DNA of 64,000 nucleotides from CAVTPD01 sp963736575. Its GTDB lineage: Bacteria; Bacteroidota; Bacteroidia; Cytophagales; JAAEPT01. The stretch covers positions 930,001 to 994,000 of the forward strand of contig CAVTPD010000001.1 in assembly GCA_963736575.1 (NCBI GenBank), written 5' to 3'. Made by a program: the position numbers and the translations under genes. This document shows positions 27,650 through 36,150 of the stretch, in pieces. Each line of letters opens with the position of its first letter. The stretch's first letter is position 1. The notes beneath the pieces were generated by a model that worked only from the letters and a program-made list of their open reading frames with translations, did no database searches and had not been told where the DNA came from.

Positions 27650-29023
27650 ATGCTACAAGTAAAAGAAGGATATACATCTATATCTCCGGCCGACGGAGAA
27701 CAAAAAGCATTTTTCCCATTTATGGAAGATGCTGAAATTGAGTTCAAATTAAAAGAAGCTGAACAAGGTTTTGAATTTCTTAAGTCAACTACTTTTGAGT
27801 TCAGAAAGAAGCTTTTATACGATATAGCAGCAAAGATTGAAGAAAAAGCTGAAGAATTGGCGTTGTTGGTTACGCAAGAAATGGGGAAACCTATTTCACA
27901 AGCCAAAGCTGAAATTGGTAAATGCGCAGAAATGGCACGTTACCATGCTGATTATGGCGAAAAGTGGTTAGCCACTGAAACTACTGATGCCGGTTCAGTT
28001 TTGTATGAGTTTAGACAAGAAGCTCTAGGGCCAGTTCTATTTATTTCTACATGGAATAATCCATTTCTTCAAGCAACTTTAGCCTTAGTGCCGCAGTTAA
28101 TCATTGGTAATTCTGCCATTATTAAACCCGCACCCAATGCCGCTAGATGTGCGTTGGAAATGGAGAAAATACTGGACGAGTTAAAATTGCCTGCCAAAGT
28201 TTATGTAACTGTTTTGGCTTCCATTCCGCAAACAGAAGAATTAATTCTAAACAAAAGAGTGAAGGGCGTCACTTTTATTGGTAGCACAAAAGCAGGTAAA
28301 AGAGTAGGTTCTTTAGCTGGAAAAGCATTTAAACCGGCTGTTATTGATGCAGGTGGTTCAGACCCAATGGTAATTCTAGAAGATGCCGATATTGAAGAAG
28401 CGGCTACCGTTGCTGCCGCAGCTCGTTTCGGAAATACCGGACAAAGTTGTGTTGCCGCTAAGCGAATTATTGTAATGGAATCCATTAAAGACAAGTTTTT
28501 AGAAGCGTTTATAAAAGCGACTAAAGCAATGACTTTGGGTGATCCATTTGATCCAGCAACTCAGATTGGGCCATTAGCTACCCATGCAGCCAGAGATTTA
28601 GTAAAAGACCAGATAGAACAAAGCTTAGAACAAGGAGCCGAACTTATTTATGGTGGCAAAATACCAGATAATGCCGGTGCTTTTATAGAGCCTACCATTT
28701 TGGCTAACGTTTCTTGTGATATGTTGCCTTCCAAAGAAGAGGTTTTTGGACCTGTAGCGGCAATTTATGTTGTCAAAACGCTTAATGAAGCTATTGAATA
28801 TGCTAATGATACACCCTATGGTTTGGGGGCAAGCGTTTTTTCTAAAACTCCGGAACATGTGATACCTTATTTGGTAACCGGTAATGTGGCGGTCAATTCC
28901 AAAGTAGCTACCAATTTCCCGGTGCCATTTGGCGGGATTAAAGATTCTGGTTATGGGGTTTATTTCGGAAAAGAAGGCTTAACCACTTTTACAAATACCA
29001 AGGTGGTAAGTTTTCCTAAATAG
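27650..29023 (+). CDS. NAD(P)-dependent aldehyde dehydrogenase (succinate-semialdehyde type)
   Basis: Oxidises an aldehyde, probably the semialdehyde made by the preceding aminotransferase. 457 aa, close to the Sad/GabD-like branch (QEMGKPISQAKAEI). The nucleophile is in GNTGQSCVAAKR. The general-base position of the ELGG motif reads IDAGG, Asp in place of Glu. It starts 13 bp after the aminotransferase stop behind a perfect AAGGAGG, which is rare in this phylum. Substrate is not fixed by sequence. Confidence 0.88.
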   Translation: MLQVKEGYTSISPADGEQKAFFPFMEDAEIEFKLKEAEQGFEFLKSTTFEFRKKLLYDIAAKIEEKAEELALLVTQEMGKPISQAKAEIGKCAEMARYHADYGEKWLATETTDAGSVLYEFRQEALGPVLFISTWNNPFLQATLALVPQLIIGNSAIIKPAPNAARCALEMEKILDELKLPAKVYVTVLASIPQTEELILNKRVKGVTFIGSTKAGKRVGSLAGKAFKPAVIDAGGSDPMVILEDADIEEAATVAAAARFGNTGQSCVAAKRIIVMESIKDKFLEAFIKATKAMTLGDPFDPATQIGPLATHAARDLVKDQIEQSLEQGAELIYGGKIPDNAGAFIEPTILANVSCDMLPSKEEVFGPVAAIYVVKTLNEAIEYANDTPYGLGASVFSKTPEHVIPYLVTGNVAVNSKVATNFPVPFGGIKDSGYGVYFGKEGLTTFTNTKVVSFPK

Positions 29024-29053
29024 TTCGCTTTTAAAGGTTTCAAATATAATTGC

Positions 29054-30646
29054 ATGAGTAATTCTTCTCTGAAAGCTTATGTGGACCGTCTTTATCATCA
29101 TGCCGAGCATATTTTTAAGCTCGGTTTTGATGAAAAGGGAGAGTGTTCTGCATTAACATATTCTAAAAGATTGTACGACCGAACGGAATACGTTCGGCAA
29201 CAAATGCTGTCCTTAGGCATGGAGGTTCGGTACGATGCAGTAGGTAATTTATATGGTTTACTAAAAGGAAAATCCGATCATAAAATACTTGTTACTTCTC
29301 ATGTTGATTCTGTTTTTAACGCAGGTAGGTACGACGGTGTTTTAGGGATCATTCTTCCTATAGAATTGGTTCGTTTCCTTAAAGAGAATTCTATAGAATT
29401 AAAGCATTCTTTAGAAATTTTAGTATGTATGGGCGAAGAGTCACCGGGTGTTACGGCTACGTTTGGCTCAAAATTAATTACAGGCCATTATAGTTTTGAA
29501 CAGCTAGAAACGATGCCTTTAGCTTACGATCAATCAAAAACTGTAACGGAAGCCATTAATACCTATTTCCGTGATTACGACCAACAAACTGATTTTAAAT
29601 TTACAGAACAGAATCTTGCTAAACTTCAATTAAATCCAGAAGCTTATAAAGTAGCTTTAGAAATTCATATTGAACAATTTCTGTTGTTGCAAAATTTAGC
29701 TAAAAAAGACAATAACCAACCTTATGTGGGTGTTATGCGCGGCGTTGGTGGGCATATTCGTCAGAATGTTTATATAGAAGATACCAGTTTTGCTAAAGGA
29801 AATTTTAAGTCTATAGTAATCCCGGTAAAATTGATTTTTTCTGGTAAACCTAGCCACAGTGGCGCTACGCCAATGGGAGAAGATTATAGAAACGATGCTT
29901 TGGTTAAAGCTTCGGATTTTATACTTCAATTGTTTAAGTCGGACTTAGTAAAAAACGGTGCGTTAAGTTTTTCTAATTTCGAAATTCTACACCCTGCATT
30001 AACCAGTGTACCGTATGAGACAGTAGTGGAGCTATCTTTTCAGCCGGAAAAATTAAATGCTTTTAAGGCATTACTCAACCAAGTTAAAGAAGTTGTAGAT
30101 GTGGTTTGGCATTCCGAAAAGAAAGAACGCATTTCTTCTAAATTGGTCTATGCTATGGCTTTAATAGGGAATAGTGTTCATCAATCGGCTACTAATGCTT
30201 TAGAGCAAGATGAAGTTAGAGGAACTGTAACTCGTTTATTCTTCGATAGCCCAAATACAGCACAATGTTTTTGTGATGTAAGAGGAGCCACTGTTTTGGG
30301 AATGGAAAAAGTAGTAGATGAAATTCCTGCTTTAGAAATTACCGATTGGTTGAAATTGAAAGTAGATGTGATTTCCAAAAAAAAGCCAGCCATATTTTCG
30401 GAACAGATAACCCAACAAGTAGAAGCGGTTTTAAGCGAAAAATTTAACAATAGAATTATGAAAGGGAGTATATCGGTTCCCGGACAAGATATTGGTGTTT
30501 TATCATCACATGGAATACCTTCTTCTTTGCTATTTATTGAAAGTGGAACAGGACACCACCCTAATGAATACGTTCGAGAGGAGGCCATGTATCAGGCATT
30601 TGAATCTATAAAGACCTTGGTTATGTATTGGGATAAAAATCTTTAA
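29054..30646 (+). CDS. M20 family amidohydrolase (hydantoinase/carbamoylase or allantoate type)
   Basis: Di-zinc amidase of 530 aa that hydrolyses N-carbamoyl or N-acyl amino acids. Metal ligands are seen in VTSHVDSV and GRYDGVLG (His, Asp), GEESPGVTATFG (Glu), EIHIEQF (His) and SGTGHHPNEYV (His). The lid domain carries GKPSHSGATPMGEDYRNDA. It is longer than typical carbamoylases (about 410 aa) because of inserts near 165-215 and 350-400. In the operon it could deacylate an intermediate before transamination. Confidence 0.82.
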   Translation: MSNSSLKAYVDRLYHHAEHIFKLGFDEKGECSALTYSKRLYDRTEYVRQQMLSLGMEVRYDAVGNLYGLLKGKSDHKILVTSHVDSVFNAGRYDGVLGIILPIELVRFLKENSIELKHSLEILVCMGEESPGVTATFGSKLITGHYSFEQLETMPLAYDQSKTVTEAINTYFRDYDQQTDFKFTEQNLAKLQLNPEAYKVALEIHIEQFLLLQNLAKKDNNQPYVGVMRGVGGHIRQNVYIEDTSFAKGNFKSIVIPVKLIFSGKPSHSGATPMGEDYRNDALVKASDFILQLFKSDLVKNGALSFSNFEILHPALTSVPYETVVELSFQPEKLNAFKALLNQVKEVVDVVWHSEKKERISSKLVYAMALIGNSVHQSATNALEQDEVRGTVTRLFFDSPNTAQCFCDVRGATVLGMEKVVDEIPALEITDWLKLKVDVISKKKPAIFSEQITQQVEAVLSEKFNNRIMKGSISVPGQDIGVLSSHGIPSSLLFIESGTGHHPNEYVREEAMYQAFESIKTLVMYWDKNL

Positions 30647-30658
30647 CTACTAACATCT

Positions 30659-31909
30659 ATGAACATAAGATATACTAAAGTTGGCGATCTAAACGATCAG
30701 AATTTAAAAATAGAAGGAGTAGGTTATAGCCGTCAAGATATAATCTTCCCAATGTCGGAATTTCAGGAACGTTTAGAGAAAGTACGTTCTAAAATCCGCG
30801 ATAAAAATCTGGATGCCGTTATGCTCACCACACCGGAAAATATTTTTTATATGTCCGGTTACCAAACTTTGGGATATTGGTATTTTCAGGCATTAATAAT
30901 TCCTTTAGTAGAAGAACCTTTTATGGTTTTAAGGGGATTAGAACAACCAAATATTGATGCCAGAACCTATCTGTCTCACAGTTATGTTTATTTGGATAAT
31001 GAAGAGCCAATGGACGTTCTGGAAGAGAGTTTTAAACTACAGGGTTTAGTTGGTAAAAAGATAGGGGTAGAGTTGCACAGTTATTTTTTACGAAACACAG
31101 AATTTACCCAGATTAAAGAAAAGATAAAAGATACCACATGGGTAGATGTTTCTGGATTGGTAGAAGATTTTAGAATGGTGAAGTCTACTTTAGAAATACA
31201 AAAACTTCAGAAAGCAGGTATTTTTACGAATATGGGTATGCAGGAAGGTTTAAAACAAGCTTCCATTGGTAAAACGGAAAATGATATTGCTGCAGCGTTT
31301 TATAAAGGTGCGCTTTTAGCAGGTGGTCATTACATGGCCATGCCACCGTTTGTAGCTTCCGGACCTAGAAGTTATTTGCCCCACGCTACGTTTATGAACC
31401 GAACACTTCAGCCCAATGAATTTATTTTGTTTGAAGGTGCTGGATGTTTTGAACGTTACCATGCCCCAACGATGCGTACTATTTTCTTAGGTAGGCCAGA
31501 GCCTTGGTACAAAGAAATTGAAGCCATTCTAGCAGAGGCTTTAACTGCTACTATTAAATCTATGAAACCAGGTATTACTGCCGGAGAAGTAGATGAAGTA
31601 AATCAGTCGGTGATTAGAAAAAACAAGTTTGGCGGTAAACAGACTTCACGTTCCGGGTATTCTGTGGGTACTGCTTTTGCGCCAGACTGGGGAGAAGGTC
31701 ACATAATTTCTTTGATTACAGGTAATAATACGGTGCTTCAAGAAAATATGGTTTTCCATGTATTGTCCTATATTGAAATTCCGGAATCTAAATACGCTAA
31801 AGAAAGCCGATTTGGTATTTCGGATACGGTATTTGTAACCAAAGAAGGAGGGAAGTCCTTGGTACATCTTCCGTATGAAATTAAGTTTTTAGACGGGGAG
31901 TTTTTATAA
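30659..31909 (+). CDS. M24 pita-bread hydrolase, creatinase/ectoine-hydrolase-like
   Basis: 416 aa. The N-terminal domain reads MSEFQERLEKVRSKIRDK and the C-terminal pita-bread domain has RSGYSVGTAFAPDWGEGH. The aminopeptidase P metal ligands are not kept: the stretch FEGAGCFERYHAPTMRTIFLG lacks the usual VD.G and SD.TRT aspartates. That is the pattern of the metal-independent branch (creatinase, ectoine hydrolase DoeA). It is the last gene of the operon, 12 bp after the M20 gene. Opening of a cyclic amidine such as ectoine fits but is inferred. Confidence 0.75.
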   Translation: MNIRYTKVGDLNDQNLKIEGVGYSRQDIIFPMSEFQERLEKVRSKIRDKNLDAVMLTTPENIFYMSGYQTLGYWYFQALIIPLVEEPFMVLRGLEQPNIDARTYLSHSYVYLDNEEPMDVLEESFKLQGLVGKKIGVELHSYFLRNTEFTQIKEKIKDTTWVDVSGLVEDFRMVKSTLEIQKLQKAGIFTNMGMQEGLKQASIGKTENDIAAAFYKGALLAGGHYMAMPPFVASGPRSYLPHATFMNRTLQPNEFILFEGAGCFERYHAPTMRTIFLGRPEPWYKEIEAILAEALTATIKSMKPGITAGEVDEVNQSVIRKNKFGGKQTSRSGYSVGTAFAPDWGEGHIISLITGNNTVLQENMVFHVLSYIEIPESKYAKESRFGISDTVFVTKEGGKSLVHLPYEIKFLDGEFL

Positions 31910-31914
31910 TATAA

Positions 31915-31948
31915 AAAGGTCGGCAAGGTTTAAAACTTGTCGGCCTTT
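31915..31948. terminator. Bidirectional terminator
   Basis: AAAGGTCGGCAAG / CTTGTCGGCCTTT with two wobble pairs, between the catabolic operon and the converging oxidoreductase gene. Confidence 0.75.
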
Positions 31949-31955
31949 AATAATA

Positions 31956-33554
31956 TCAGCTATCCACCTTCCTCATATTTTTAAAAATAGGCCAAACCCG
32001 CCATTTCAGAATGGTAATAGCGCCCAACATACCCGATAACATAGCGCCGGCAACACCAACTATAGTAATGTCTTGTCCCACTAATCGAAGTCCTTTAATC
32101 CGGGTTTCTGGTCTTAAAATAGGTAAGTTGAACCGTTCCGGGGTATGCGCCAAACCATAAATTTCTCCGTTTTTATAATTCGAAAAATGAGCCGTGGTTA
32201 GCGGAGAAGAAACTTCCGTAGAAATAATATGTCCTTTAATTTGTGGGAATAAACCATAAAGGTGCTCTAACATAGAATTCTTAAAATCTTCTTTTAGTTG
32301 CGAGTATTCTTCACCACGTTTCATCCAAGGAGTCTCTTCGTACTTTTTAAACCAGTCGTATTTGCTTACCGAAATAGCTTGTATAGTGGCCTTGTTTGGG
32401 TGTGTAGTTGCCCATTCTGGATCTTTAGCCGAAGGAAATGAAATATAAGCAAACTGTTTAGGCGCATTTTCTAAGGTGATTTCATCAAAAATTGCGTCGT
32501 AGTTTTCACTTTTGTAAGACCAAGTGTTGTATTTAGGCAGGTTTAAAGCCTCGTCCGATTGGTCTAAACCAATATACAAGCAAAGATGCCCACTAGAAGG
32601 CGCCACTTCTTTTAAACTGAAATCACAACGTTTTCTATCTTTTTCGCTTAATAAATAATTGAAGGTGTTGTTCACGCCCACATTGCTTAAAACACTTTTG
32701 CAAGGGATAAATTTTTCACCAATGCGTATTCCTTTTACTTTATTTTTTTTCGTTACAATTTCATTAACCGAAGCATTTACATAAACAGTTCCGCCTAAAG
32801 AATTTAAATGTTCTATTATGGAATTGCCAATTTCTGGTGCACCTCCAACAGGGAAATATCCACCTTCCATAAAATGAGCGATGACTAAAGCATGAGCACC
32901 AAAGCTGCTGTATTTAGGAGATAGTCCGTAATTACCACATTGGCCGCATAAAACGGCTATTAAGCGTTTATTATCGGTTAACGATTTTAATATTTCTAAA
33001 GTAGTACGCTGCGAATATTTTGCGTAAGGATTTCTGAAAAAATAACCCAAAGTTTCATTTAGAACTCTAGGAAAGGCTTTTTCGACAAAAAAAAGTTGAG
33101 CGACTTTATTGGCTTTTTTGATCAGTCGTAAATATTTGTTAATAGCGGCTTCCTCCTCTGGAAAATACCTTATCATTTGTTGACGGTAAGCCTCTTCACC
33201 AGCTTTAATTTGGTACTCATCTCCATCAATGTTTACAACATCATACACATCACCCATAGATTTCCAGTCTAATTTATTTTTAGAAAGAAAATCGAATAAG
33301 GTCCGAAGTCCGTTGCCTTCTTCTACATTACCTACATAATGTACGCCAACATCCCATTGAAATCCGTGTTTACGTTTAAAGCTGTGCGTGAATCCACCGG
33401 GTACGTAATGTTGTTCGAAAACGGCTATTTTTTTACCGGCTTTAGCCAACCAAGTAGCGGCGGTTAATCCACCTAAACCCGAGCCGATGATGATATGATC
33501 TAAATCAGAAAAATCTTGTTGAGGAGAGAAGGTTTTGTAAAGTTTTTCGCGCAT
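31956..33554 (-). CDS. FAD-dependent oxidoreductase, retinol saturase/CrtI-like
   Basis: 532 aa from the ATG at 33554 (MREKLYKTFS); the frame also runs upstream to a TTG. FAD-binding motif IIIGSGLGGLTAATWLAKAG, followed by the second signature FEQHYVPGGFTHSF. The C-terminal GLRLVGQDITIVGVAGAMLSG is typical for the carotenoid desaturase/isomerase and retinol saturase group. It probably acts on a polyene or lipid substrate at the membrane. No carotenoid genes are nearby, so the substrate is open. Confidence 0.82.
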   Translation of the reverse strand: MREKLYKTFSPQQDFSDLDHIIIGSGLGGLTAATWLAKAGKKIAVFEQHYVPGGFTHSFKRKHGFQWDVGVHYVGNVEEGNGLRTLFDFLSKNKLDWKSMGDVYDVVNIDGDEYQIKAGEEAYRQQMIRYFPEEEAAINKYLRLIKKANKVAQLFFVEKAFPRVLNETLGYFFRNPYAKYSQRTTLEILKSLTDNKRLIAVLCGQCGNYGLSPKYSSFGAHALVIAHFMEGGYFPVGGAPEIGNSIIEHLNSLGGTVYVNASVNEIVTKKNKVKGIRIGEKFIPCKSVLSNVGVNNTFNYLLSEKDRKRCDFSLKEVAPSSGHLCLYIGLDQSDEALNLPKYNTWSYKSENYDAIFDEITLENAPKQFAYISFPSAKDPEWATTHPNKATIQAISVSKYDWFKKYEETPWMKRGEEYSQLKEDFKNSMLEHLYGLFPQIKGHIISTEVSSPLTTAHFSNYKNGEIYGLAHTPERFNLPILRPETRIKGLRLVGQDITIVGVAGAMLSGMLGAITILKWRVWPIFKNMRKVDS

Positions 33555-33887
33555 TTGTGTACTTCTATTCAATAAAAGTAAACTTATTTTAGCTACTTCG
33601 TAAAAAATTATTGAAATCCTAAATTATTATTATTCAGCATAAGAGGTCTTTTTTTTAGCTGAAAAATTAAATTGATACCCTTTAAAATGAAGTTACTAGT
33701 CTTGTATATTAAAGGCTTAATTGTTTGATTTTTTTCAGAGGAAATTTTTTGCTGTATAGGTTAGCGTTTTTTCAAATTGGAAAAAAGTATAATTCTTTTT
33801 AATTAAATAGTATGACCTAGTTCAATAGCAATATTATTAGTGATTTTTACAGCCGTATTAAGATTGAACTAGGTTCGGTTTTATTTA
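33555..33887. other. Intergenic region with a long inverted repeat
   Basis: 333 bp, AT-rich, no reading frame of note. It holds a 12-bp inverted repeat, ACCTAGTTCAAT at 33815-33826 and ATTGAACTAGGT at 33863-33874, which could be the terminator of the ADH gene. The rest would hold the promoter of the leftward oxidoreductase. Confidence 0.5.
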
Positions 33888-34898
33888 CTAATACTCAATC
33901 ACTATTTTTCCAATAGTTTTTCCGCTTTCCAGCATAGCGTGTGCTTTTTTAAAGTTTTCGGCATTTAAACCTTTAAGTGTATGGTTTAAAGTAGATTGTA
34001 ATATTCCTTGGTCTAATAGATGAGCTATTTTATTTAGAATTTGGTGCTGATCTATCATGTCTTCTGTTTGAAACATAGAGCGCGTAAACATTAATTCCCA
34101 AGAAAAACTGACGCTTTTACTTTTAATTTTATTAAGTGCTAAAGGTTCTGATGAACCTGTGATTGATGCAATATGACCTTGTGGTTTTATCAATTCGGCC
34201 ATAATATCCCAATAACTGTTGGTGTCAACAAAGTCCAAAATAAAGTTCACTTGCTTAAAGCCGGCTTTATGTACTTCGTTTACTAAATCACCATGGTTAA
34301 CTACATAGTCTGCTCCCCATTTTTTACACCAATCGCTGGATTCAGGCCTAGAAGCTGTAGCTAATACAGTAAGTCCTGCATATTTAGCTAATTGAATAGC
34401 AATAGAACCAACGCCGCCAGCACCACCGATAATTAGAATACTTTTTCCTTTATCTTTTTCTGGCTGAATGCGAATACGGTCGAATAAAACTTCCCATGCA
34501 GTAAGTGCTGTTAAAGGCATAGCTGCGGCTTCAGTACTAGAAATAGCCGAAGGAGCATGTCCCACAATGCGTTCGTCTATCAATTGAAATTCGGCATAAG
34601 AACCCGCTTTAGTTAAGTCCCCAGCATAAAATACTTTGTCACCTGTTTTAAAAAGTGTAACCTGTTCACCAATAGATTGCACAATACCAACGGCGTCCCA
34701 ACCAATGATTTTTAGACTTTCAAGTTTTGTGTCTTTAGCACTATTTTGTCTTATCTTATAATCGACAGGGTTAACCGAAACGGCTTCAATTTTAACTAAT
34801 AAATTATGCCCGGTAGCTTGTGGTATTTCTGTTTCAAAATCAATAAAACTATTGCTTTCTTTTATAGGTAAAGAGCTAGTGAATCCTACTGCTTTCAT
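33888..34898 (-). CDS. Zinc-type alcohol dehydrogenase-like/quinone oxidoreductase
   Basis: MDR-superfamily NADPH oxidoreductase of 336 aa. The GroES-like N-domain (VSVNPVDYKIRQNS) is followed by the nucleotide-binding IIGGAGGVGSIAIQLAKYAG at about 153-172. No catalytic zinc cysteines are visible, so a quinone or enone reductase role is likelier than alcohol oxidation. It diverges from DoxX and TetR genes, a common electrophile-response setting. The TetR operator seen at 35459 is not found in this gene's promoter. Confidence 0.86.
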   Translation of the reverse strand: MKAVGFTSSLPIKESNSFIDFETEIPQATGHNLLVKIEAVSVNPVDYKIRQNSAKDTKLESLKIIGWDAVGIVQSIGEQVTLFKTGDKVFYAGDLTKAGSYAEFQLIDERIVGHAPSAISSTEAAAMPLTALTAWEVLFDRIRIQPEKDKGKSILIIGGAGGVGSIAIQLAKYAGLTVLATASRPESSDWCKKWGADYVVNHGDLVNEVHKAGFKQVNFILDFVDTNSYWDIMAELIKPQGHIASITGSSEPLALNKIKSKSVSFSWELMFTRSMFQTEDMIDQHQILNKIAHLLDQGILQSTLNHTLKGLNAENFKKAHAMLESGKTIGKIVIEY

Positions 34899-35023
34899 AT
34901 CTTTGTATTCGTTTTATTTTCAATTCAAATCTAACTTAGAAATAATCTTTAAAAGAGCCTTTAGATTATGAATAAATAAACACACTTTTAAGCTATTTTT
35001 ACACATAAAAAATAATTCATACC

Positions 35024-35398
35024 ATGAAAAACAAAGTATTATTTATTCTATGCCTATTGTTTGGTTTAATGATGATCAATGCAGGTCTTAATAAGTTCTT
35101 TAATTACTTGCCAATGCCAGAATTAACCGAAGAGCAAATGGCTTTGTTTGGTGCTTTTGCAACTATTAAATGGATTTTCCCTTTGGTAGCTTTTATTGAA
35201 GTAATAGGAGGGGTAATGTTTATTATCCCCAAAACTAGAGCTTTAGCTGCTCTGGTGATTTTGCCTGTTATGGTGGGTATTGTTGCACATCATGCGGCCC
35301 ATGATCCTGCAGGTTTGGCTATACCTTTAATTATGATGGCTATTAACGTACTTGTTATTGTAGATAATAAAGACAAGTATATGCCCATGCTTGGGTAA
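35024..35398 (+). CDS. DoxX family membrane protein
   Basis: 124 aa with four hydrophobic segments and the DoxX N-terminal pattern LMMINAGLNKFFNYLPMP followed by IKWIFPLVAFIEVIGGVMF. DoxX-like proteins are small inner-membrane proteins, some tied to thiosulfate:quinone oxidoreduction or oxidative stress. It lies between a quinone oxidoreductase-type gene and a TetR regulator, ended by its own terminator. Confidence 0.82.
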   Translation: MKNKVLFILCLLFGLMMINAGLNKFFNYLPMPELTEEQMALFGAFATIKWIFPLVAFIEVIGGVMFIIPKTRALAALVILPVMVGIVAHHAAHDPAGLAIPLIMMAINVLVIVDNKDKYMPMLG

Positions 35399-35418
35399 TT
35401 CTATTTACTTTTTTTAAT

Positions 35419-35448
35419 AAGCCTCTTCAGAATTGTTGAGGCTTTTTT
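35419..35448 (+). terminator. Terminator after the DoxX gene
   Basis: AAGCCTC / GAGGCTT stem followed by a T run. Confidence 0.8.
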
Positions 35449-35458
35449 ATGTAATTTT

Positions 35459-35484
35459 ATTATTGTACTAATTGGTACAATAAT
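35459..35484. promoter_or_regulatory. TetR operator O1 (perfect inverted repeat)
   Basis: ATTATTGTAC, 6 bp, GTACAATAAT: a perfect 10-bp inverted repeat. It contains the TTG (35472-35474) that, 19 nt before TATATTTG at 35494-35501, forms the tetR promoter, so binding should repress tetR. The same core recurs at 36104. Confidence 0.75.
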
Positions 35485-35493
35485 AAAATTTTC

Positions 35494-35501
35494 TATATTT
35501 G
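35494..35501 (+). promoter_or_regulatory. -7 box of the tetR gene
   Basis: TATATTTG lies only 4 bp before the ATG at 35506, so the message would be leaderless or nearly so. Confidence 0.55.
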
Positions 35502-35505
35502 TGTT

Positions 35506-36090
35506 ATGGCAGGGCGACCAAGAAAATTTGATGAAGAAGAAGTATTACAAAAAGCCATTGATGTTTTTTGGGAGAAAGGATATGAATCGGCCTCTTCCGA
35601 AGATTTATTGAAGGCCATGAATATGGGTAAAGGAAGTTTTTACCTTCAGTTTAAAAGAGGGAAAGAAGAACTTTTTGAACGATGTATGGAATTCAGAGCT
35701 AAGCAGTCTTTATCTAACCTTCAGAATAAATTAAATAAAGCCGAAGATAAAATTTCAGTAATAAAAAATTTGTTTTTAGAACGTTTGCATACACAAGAAT
35801 ACTTTAAAAATTACGGTTGTTTATTGGGTAACACCGTAGTAGAAATGGCCAACTTAAATGAAGCACTTAAGGATAAAGCAGCTCTTTATTTAAAACAGTT
35901 AGAAGATGTATTTAAAGAGGTTGTTTCCGAAGCAATTAAGACTGGGAAATTACACACAGCTAAATCACCAGAGTTTATAGCCAAGTATTTAATAAATATT
36001 TGGAACGGCATGAATATTACCAAACGTATGCATTCTGGTAATGATTTATTAATTGAAGTTGTGAGTCAGAATCTTAAAATATTGGATTAA
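35506..36090 (+). CDS. TetR family transcriptional regulator
   Basis: 194-aa repressor. N-terminal HTH: AGRPRKFDEEEVLQKAIDVF, then YESASSEDLLKAMNMGKGSFY. The ligand domain carries YGCLLGNTVVEMA, a Cys-containing motif seen in NemR-like electrophile sensors; another cysteine is in FERCMEF. An inverted-repeat operator overlaps its promoter (autoregulation), and a second copy lies 13 bp after its stop, before gapA. Neighbouring DoxX and quinone oxidoreductase genes fit a redox or electrophile role, which is inferred. Confidence 0.9.
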   Translation: MAGRPRKFDEEEVLQKAIDVFWEKGYESASSEDLLKAMNMGKGSFYLQFKRGKEELFERCMEFRAKQSLSNLQNKLNKAEDKISVIKNLFLERLHTQEYFKNYGCLLGNTVVEMANLNEALKDKAALYLKQLEDVFKEVVSEAIKTGKLHTAKSPEFIAKYLINIWNGMNITKRMHSGNDLLIEVVSQNLKILD

Positions 36091-36103
36091 AAAAATTTAC
36101 GTA

Positions 36104-36127
36104 ATTATGTACTAAGTGGTACAATAT
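36104..36127. promoter_or_regulatory. TetR operator O2 before gapA
   Basis: ATTATGTAC, TAAGTG, GTACAATAT: the O1 core with a few changes in the outer arms and the same 6-bp spacing. It lies 23 bp before the gapA ATG. Confidence 0.65.
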
Positions 36128-36150
36128 GTTTAACTATAAAACCTAAAACA

